From: Chryseobacterium sediminis
Lineage (GTDB): Bacteria > Bacteroidota > Bacteroidia > Flavobacteriales > Weeksellaceae
DNA length: 64,000 bases
Assembly: GCF_008386505.1 (NCBI RefSeq)
Contig: NZ_VUNZ01000003.1
Coordinates: 124,001 to 188,000 of the forward strand
Direction: 5' to 3'
Position numbers and translations under genes: made by a program. Numbering within the stretch: the first letter of the stretch is position 1; the number at the start of each line of letters is the position of its first letter. Below, piece by piece: positions 61,052 to 64,000 of this stretch. Under the pieces are notes generated by a model, which saw only the letters and a program-made list of their open reading frames with translations, was not told where the DNA came from and made no database searches.

Positions 61052-61776
61052 TATTTTTTCTTAAATAAATTGATGCAACGCGGGGAATTTTCTTTTTTAA
61101 ATTCATTTAGCTGATAGTCTCCCCAGATTTTAATTCTTTCAAAACCACATTCTGAAGCATAATTGTGAATTGCTTCCAATGTGTGAAGCTTTACCTTTTC
61201 AAAAAAATGAAACGGCTTACCGTCAGCTTCAAAACGAATATCTTTGATGATATGTCTGCCCTCTATTTTCTTCAGTATTCTAAATTCAATATCACCGCGA
61301 GTGATTGTTGTTTCGGGCACTAAAGTACTTCTTACAAATTCTTCATTCAGATAATCCAGTACAAAGTATCCTCCTGGCTTTAATGCGTTGTAAACTGATT
61401 GGAATACTTTTTTATCATCATTTTCATTGTCAAAATACCCAAAACTAGTAAATAAATTGAATACAGCATCCATCGGGTCTGCATCAATTGGGTTTCTCAT
61501 GTCATGAACTTCAAAAAGCAGGGTTTGATTTTCATATTGTTTATCAGACTCAATACTTTGTCTTGAAAGATCAAGACCCAAAACATCGTAACCTAATTTG
61601 TTTAGGAAAACAGAGTGTCTTCCCTTTCCGCAGGCAAGATCTATGATTTTCGACTGAGGCGGAAGCTGAAGGTCCGCAGTAAGCTTTGTGATGAAGTTTT
61701 CAGCTTCAGTATAGTCTCTGTTGCTATAAAGCAAATGATAATAAGGGGTATCAAACCAAGATTCAAACCATTCCAT
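61051..61776 (-). CDS. Class I SAM-dependent methyltransferase
   Basis: A 241-aa cytoplasmic methyltransferase: motif I IIDLACGKGRHSVFL (about residue 42), then DVLGLDLSRQSIE and VFNLFTSFGYF; the core is preceded by ~40 residues. Substrate unknown. Overlaps the ZIP gene by one base, suggesting one transcript. The -7 box lies only four bases before the start codon. Confidence 0.9.
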   Translation of the reverse strand: MEWFESWFDTPYYHLLYSNRDYTEAENFITKLTADLQLPPQSKIIDLACGKGRHSVFLNKLGYDVLGLDLSRQSIESDKQYENQTLLFEVHDMRNPIDADPMDAVFNLFTSFGYFDNENDDKKVFQSVYNALKPGGYFVLDYLNEEFVRSTLVPETTITRGDIEFRILKKIEGRHIIKDIRFEADGKPFHFFEKVKLHTLEAIHNYASECGFERIKIWGDYQLNEFKKENSPRCINLFKKK

Positions 61777-61780
61777 AATG

Positions 61781-61788
61781 CAAAAATA
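61781..61788 (-). promoter_or_regulatory. -7 box of the methyltransferase-ZIP unit
   Basis: On the minus strand TATTTTTG, four bases before the start codon. If used, the mRNA would be leaderless or nearly so. Confidence 0.45.
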
Positions 61789-61913
61789 ACTAAATTTGTG
61801 CGGTTAAAAGCAAAGTATTTTACAACATTAAGAGATTGAAAAATTCAATTGGACAAGAAGTTGGATAGCTAATCTTTTAATTATTAAAACTTTAAATCTT
61901 TTATTTCATACTT

Positions 61914-63080
61914 ATGGATACTGAAAATATAAAAATACAGATAAAAACATTCTTCGGATTGGAGCAGATTCTGGCAGAAGAAATCAAAAAACTGGGCGGA
62001 AGAAATGTTGAAATTAAAAACAGAGCGGTAAATTGTGAAGGAGATCTTGGTTTTCTTTACAAGATCAATTACTCTGCAAGAACAGCATTGAAAATTTTAG
62101 TGCCGATTCATGAGTTCAAGGCTTTTAACCAGCATCAGTTTTATGACAGACTATTTAAGTTTGAATGGGAAAACTTCATGGATGTAGACCAGTCTTTCTC
62201 TATTGATGCAACGGTAAACTCTGAAACGTTCAAACATTCCCAATTTGTGACTTTAAAAATGAAGGATGCGATTGTGGATTATTTTCAGGAAAAATTCAAA
62301 AGACGTCCGAATGTAGAAACGAGAAATCCGGACATTAAATTCCATCTTCATATTGACAGAGAGTTGGTGATGATCTCAATGGATTCTTCGGGAGATCCTT
62401 TGTTTAAAAGAGGGTACCGAAGAGAACAGGGAGAAGCACCTATTAATGAGGTTCTTGCGAGCGGAATGCTTCAGCTTGCAGGTTGGGACGGAAAAGGTAA
62501 TTTCCTTGATCCGATGTGTGGTTCCGGAACATTATTGATTGAAGCGGCAATGATTGCTATGGATCTTCCTGCTCAGATCTTCAGAAAGAGATTCGGATTC
62601 CAGAACTGGAATAATTATGATGCAGAATTGTTCTCGAAAATCAAAGAATTCAGAATTAACAGAGTCAGACAGTTTGATGGAAAAATTGTAGGATATGACA
62701 TTGATGCAAGAATGCTGAATGCTGCGAGAATGAACGTGGAAGCAGCCGAAATGGAAGATGTTATCGAGATTAAAAAACAAAACTTCTTTGATTCTAAAAA
62801 AGAACTTTTCCCTTTATTGATGGTGTTTAACCCTCCATACGACGAAAGAATTTCCATTAATGATGATGATTTCTACAAGAAAATCGGAGATACCTTCAAA
62901 ACCCATTATCCAAATACGTTAGCATGGCTGATCTCTTCTGATCTTGAAGCGGTGAAGAAAATTGGTCTGCGTCCTTCAAGAAAGATCAAACTTTTCAACG
63001 GAAAGCTGGAAACGAGATTTTTACAGTACGAAATGTATGAAGGAACAAAGAAAGTACATAAGCTGGAAGATAATAAGTAA
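61914..63080 (+). CDS. THUMP-domain RNA methyltransferase (RlmL N-terminal/TrmN-like)
   Basis: A 388-aa RNA N2-guanine methyltransferase candidate. The THUMP RNA-binding domain covers about 45-160; the Rossmann methyltransferase domain follows with motif I DPMCGSGTLLIEAAMIA (about 200) and catalytic NPPYDER (about 305), the family signature for exocyclic amino methylation. It matches the N-terminal half of E. coli RlmL (23S rRNA m2G2445), but tRNA substrates are equally possible. Confidence 0.93.
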   Translation: MDTENIKIQIKTFFGLEQILAEEIKKLGGRNVEIKNRAVNCEGDLGFLYKINYSARTALKILVPIHEFKAFNQHQFYDRLFKFEWENFMDVDQSFSIDATVNSETFKHSQFVTLKMKDAIVDYFQEKFKRRPNVETRNPDIKFHLHIDRELVMISMDSSGDPLFKRGYRREQGEAPINEVLASGMLQLAGWDGKGNFLDPMCGSGTLLIEAAMIAMDLPAQIFRKRFGFQNWNNYDAELFSKIKEFRINRVRQFDGKIVGYDIDARMLNAARMNVEAAEMEDVIEIKKQNFFDSKKELFPLLMVFNPPYDERISINDDDFYKKIGDTFKTHYPNTLAWLISSDLEAVKKIGLRPSRKIKLFNGKLETRFLQYEMYEGTKKVHKLEDNK

Positions 63081-63109
63081 TGGTTTGTATCGTTTAAAAT
63101 AATAAATTG

Positions 63110-63532
63110 ATGGCTTGGAATTTTCTTGATGGACTTGATATAATTGTTGATGTATTGGAACTATTGGGTTCTGGTTCACGCCCAGGTTCTGATAGAAAAA
63201 GCCTGAATTATGATGAGAAACCTCAAAATAAGGAGTCAAAGAAATCCAAATATTTCACAGAGAAAGTAAGTGCAGTAATTATTGTATTGGCTGCATTTTC
63301 TTTTTTTATTGTTTTTAAAGATCCGCTGCCTGCAGAAAATTATACGCAAACTTTGGTTGTAATTTCCTTAATAGGTGTTGTGATTTCATTTGTAATATTT
63401 TTTATCCTGCATGTGATGGAACTTTATTATTTTAAGAATATCTTTAAACTGCTTTTGTTTAGCTGTTCGGTAATTACTTTCTTTATTTCTGTAGTCATGT
63501 ATATCTATTTCAGATCTGGCTGGTTTATATAG
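63110..63532 (+). CDS. Small hypothetical membrane protein
   Basis: A 140-aa protein starting MAWNFLDGLDIIVDVLELL, a hydrophilic Ser/Lys-rich segment (about 22-50) and three membrane helices (about 53-72, 80-103, 108-130). The TTG one codon upstream is an alternative start. No family recognised. A decayed copy of its N-terminal half follows 45 bases downstream. Confidence 0.6.
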   Translation: MAWNFLDGLDIIVDVLELLGSGSRPGSDRKSLNYDEKPQNKESKKSKYFTEKVSAVIIVLAAFSFFIVFKDPLPAENYTQTLVVISLIGVVISFVIFFILHVMELYYFKNIFKLLLFSCSVITFFISVVMYIYFRSGWFI

Positions 63533-63576
63533 CAAAACGGTTTATAAACTAAAAATTAATAAACTTTGAGATTAAA

Positions 63577-63767
63577 ATGTCCTGGAATTTTTTTGAAATA
63601 TTTGATATAGTTTTGGATGCGTTTGGATTGTTTAGTTCCAGATCAAAATCATCAAGTTCAAAACCTAAAAGAAAGGCTTTAAATCACAATGTAATATCTC
63701 AAAAGAAAGAGCTGAAAGATCCGGATACTTTACAGAAAAAATAACTGGGATAGATTTCACAGTTTAA
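63577..63767 (+). pseudogene. Frameshifted, truncated copy of the preceding gene
   Basis: A 55-codon ORF (63577-63744) begins MSWNFFEIFDIVLDAFGLF, clearly related to MAWNFLDGLDIIVDVLELL of the neighbour. After KKELK the frame leaves the homologous path, but one frame over the sequence reads GYFTEKITGI, matching KYFTEKVSAVI of the neighbour, up to a stop at 63767. Restoring one A in the A-run near 63717 would join the two. The membrane helices are missing altogether. The inverted-repeat element begins 16 bases later. Confidence 0.75.
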
Positions 63768-63782
63768 TTAAAATAATAAAAT

Positions 63783-63913
63783 GAGGCTGTTTCAAAAGTC
63801 AAATAATTTGACTTTTGTCATTCTGACGAAGGAAGAATCTTATTGATAAACAAATGTAAGAGATTCTTCACTACATTTCTTTCCGTTCAGAATGACATTT
63901 TTGAAACAGCCTC
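63783..63913. mobile_element. 131-bp inverted-repeat element (MITE-like)
   Basis: Perfect 15-base terminal inverted repeats (GAGGCTGTTTCAAAA and its complement) enclose nested arms: GTCATTCTGA at 63817-63826 with TCAGAATGAC at 63887-63896, and GAAGAATCT at 63832-63840 with AGATTCTTC at 63861-63869. A side hairpin AAAAGTCAAA-TAA-TTTGACTTTT lies at 63794-63816. The whole can fold into one branched hairpin. No ORF. It resembles repetitive extragenic palindromes; mobility is inferred only from shape. It may also serve as a terminator for the genes on either side. Confidence 0.7.
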
Positions 63914-63920
63914 TTTTATC

Positions 63921-64000
63921 TTATCGTGCCAGTGAAGGAGCAAATCCGTACTGCTTTTTAAAAGCATGTGAAAAATGCGACAGGTCTTCAAAACCTACTT
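63921..64000 (-). CDS. AraC-family transcriptional regulator (C-terminal fragment)
   Basis: The last 25 codons of a gene that continues beyond the right edge. They read VGFEDLSHFSHAFKKQYGFA followed by PSLAR and a stop, which is the second helix-turn-helix and end of an AraC/XylS DNA-binding domain. The N-terminal sensor part is outside the window, so the effector is unknown. Confidence 0.85.
   Translation of the reverse strand, partial: VGFEDLSHFSHAFKKQYGFAPSLAR

Overview
The window is a chromosomal segment of a flavobacterium, most likely Chryseobacterium or a close relative in the Weeksellaceae. The evidence is the AT-rich base composition, Bacteroidetes-type promoters (a TTTG-like -33 box and a TAnnTTTG -7 box) with no Shine-Dalgarno sequences, and lineage-typical genes: a DUF5686 outer-membrane protein, a BT_3928-type DoxX protein, a two-copy DUF1599 protein, an OMPP1/FadL porin next to a Gly/Trp-rich lipoprotein, and an archaeal-type ProS. 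I see no rRNA, tRNA, CRISPR array, phage or complete insertion sequence.

Layout. 1-7.9 kb (minus strand): a CPA2 cation/proton antiporter, a LytTR two-component pair, alanine dehydrogenase, tsaE and small unknowns. 8-17.3 kb: dnaG, clpP, a YCII protein, a phytase-like lipoprotein, tpiA, a DoxX/DUF1599 pair and folP. 17.3-24.8 kb: the branched-chain amino acid operon ilvE-ilvD-ilvB-ilvN-ilvC-ilvA. 25-36 kb (minus): an M28 peptidase, DUF5686 protein, di-haem peroxidase, PhoX-like lipoprotein and alaS. 36-40 kb: a DUF2268-like protease, then an ECF sigma, zinc-finger anti-sigma, DUF417 and MsrA-MsrB operon. 40-46.5 kb: an ABC exporter divergent from an unusual AAA protein, a FAD oxidoreductase, prfB and dedA. 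46.9-57.6 kb: hydrolases, DUF808, dnaJ/grpE, mntH, a DUF937-OmpA protein and proS. 57.7-64 kb: surface proteins, a ZIP transporter, two methyltransferases, a small membrane protein with a decayed copy beside it, a 131-bp inverted-repeat element and the end of an AraC-type regulator.

The strongest regulatory find is the leader of the ilv operon. Behind one promoter lie two complete attenuator modules in tandem. Each has a very short ORF packed with Ile/Val (the second also Leu) codons, an antiterminator candidate overlapping the end of that ORF, and an intrinsic terminator. They would make transcription of all six genes depend on two consecutive ribosome-stalling decisions. The first leader ORF begins about one base after the predicted transcription start.

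Other points to check: a DnaG whose zinc-ligand cysteines are all replaced; an AAA protein with a Walker A Ser/Thr-to-Ile change and IF2_N-like N-terminal motifs; a four-unit ~110-bp minisatellite upstream of grpE; several families of degenerate intergenic repeats, one of which seems to have been captured as the N-terminus of FolP; and a sigma/anti-sigma/DUF417/MsrAB operon that looks like a reactive-chlorine or oxidative-stress module. Several genes have their start moved inward from a TTG or GTG to the first well-placed ATG, or to GTG for prfB; this is stated in each entry.
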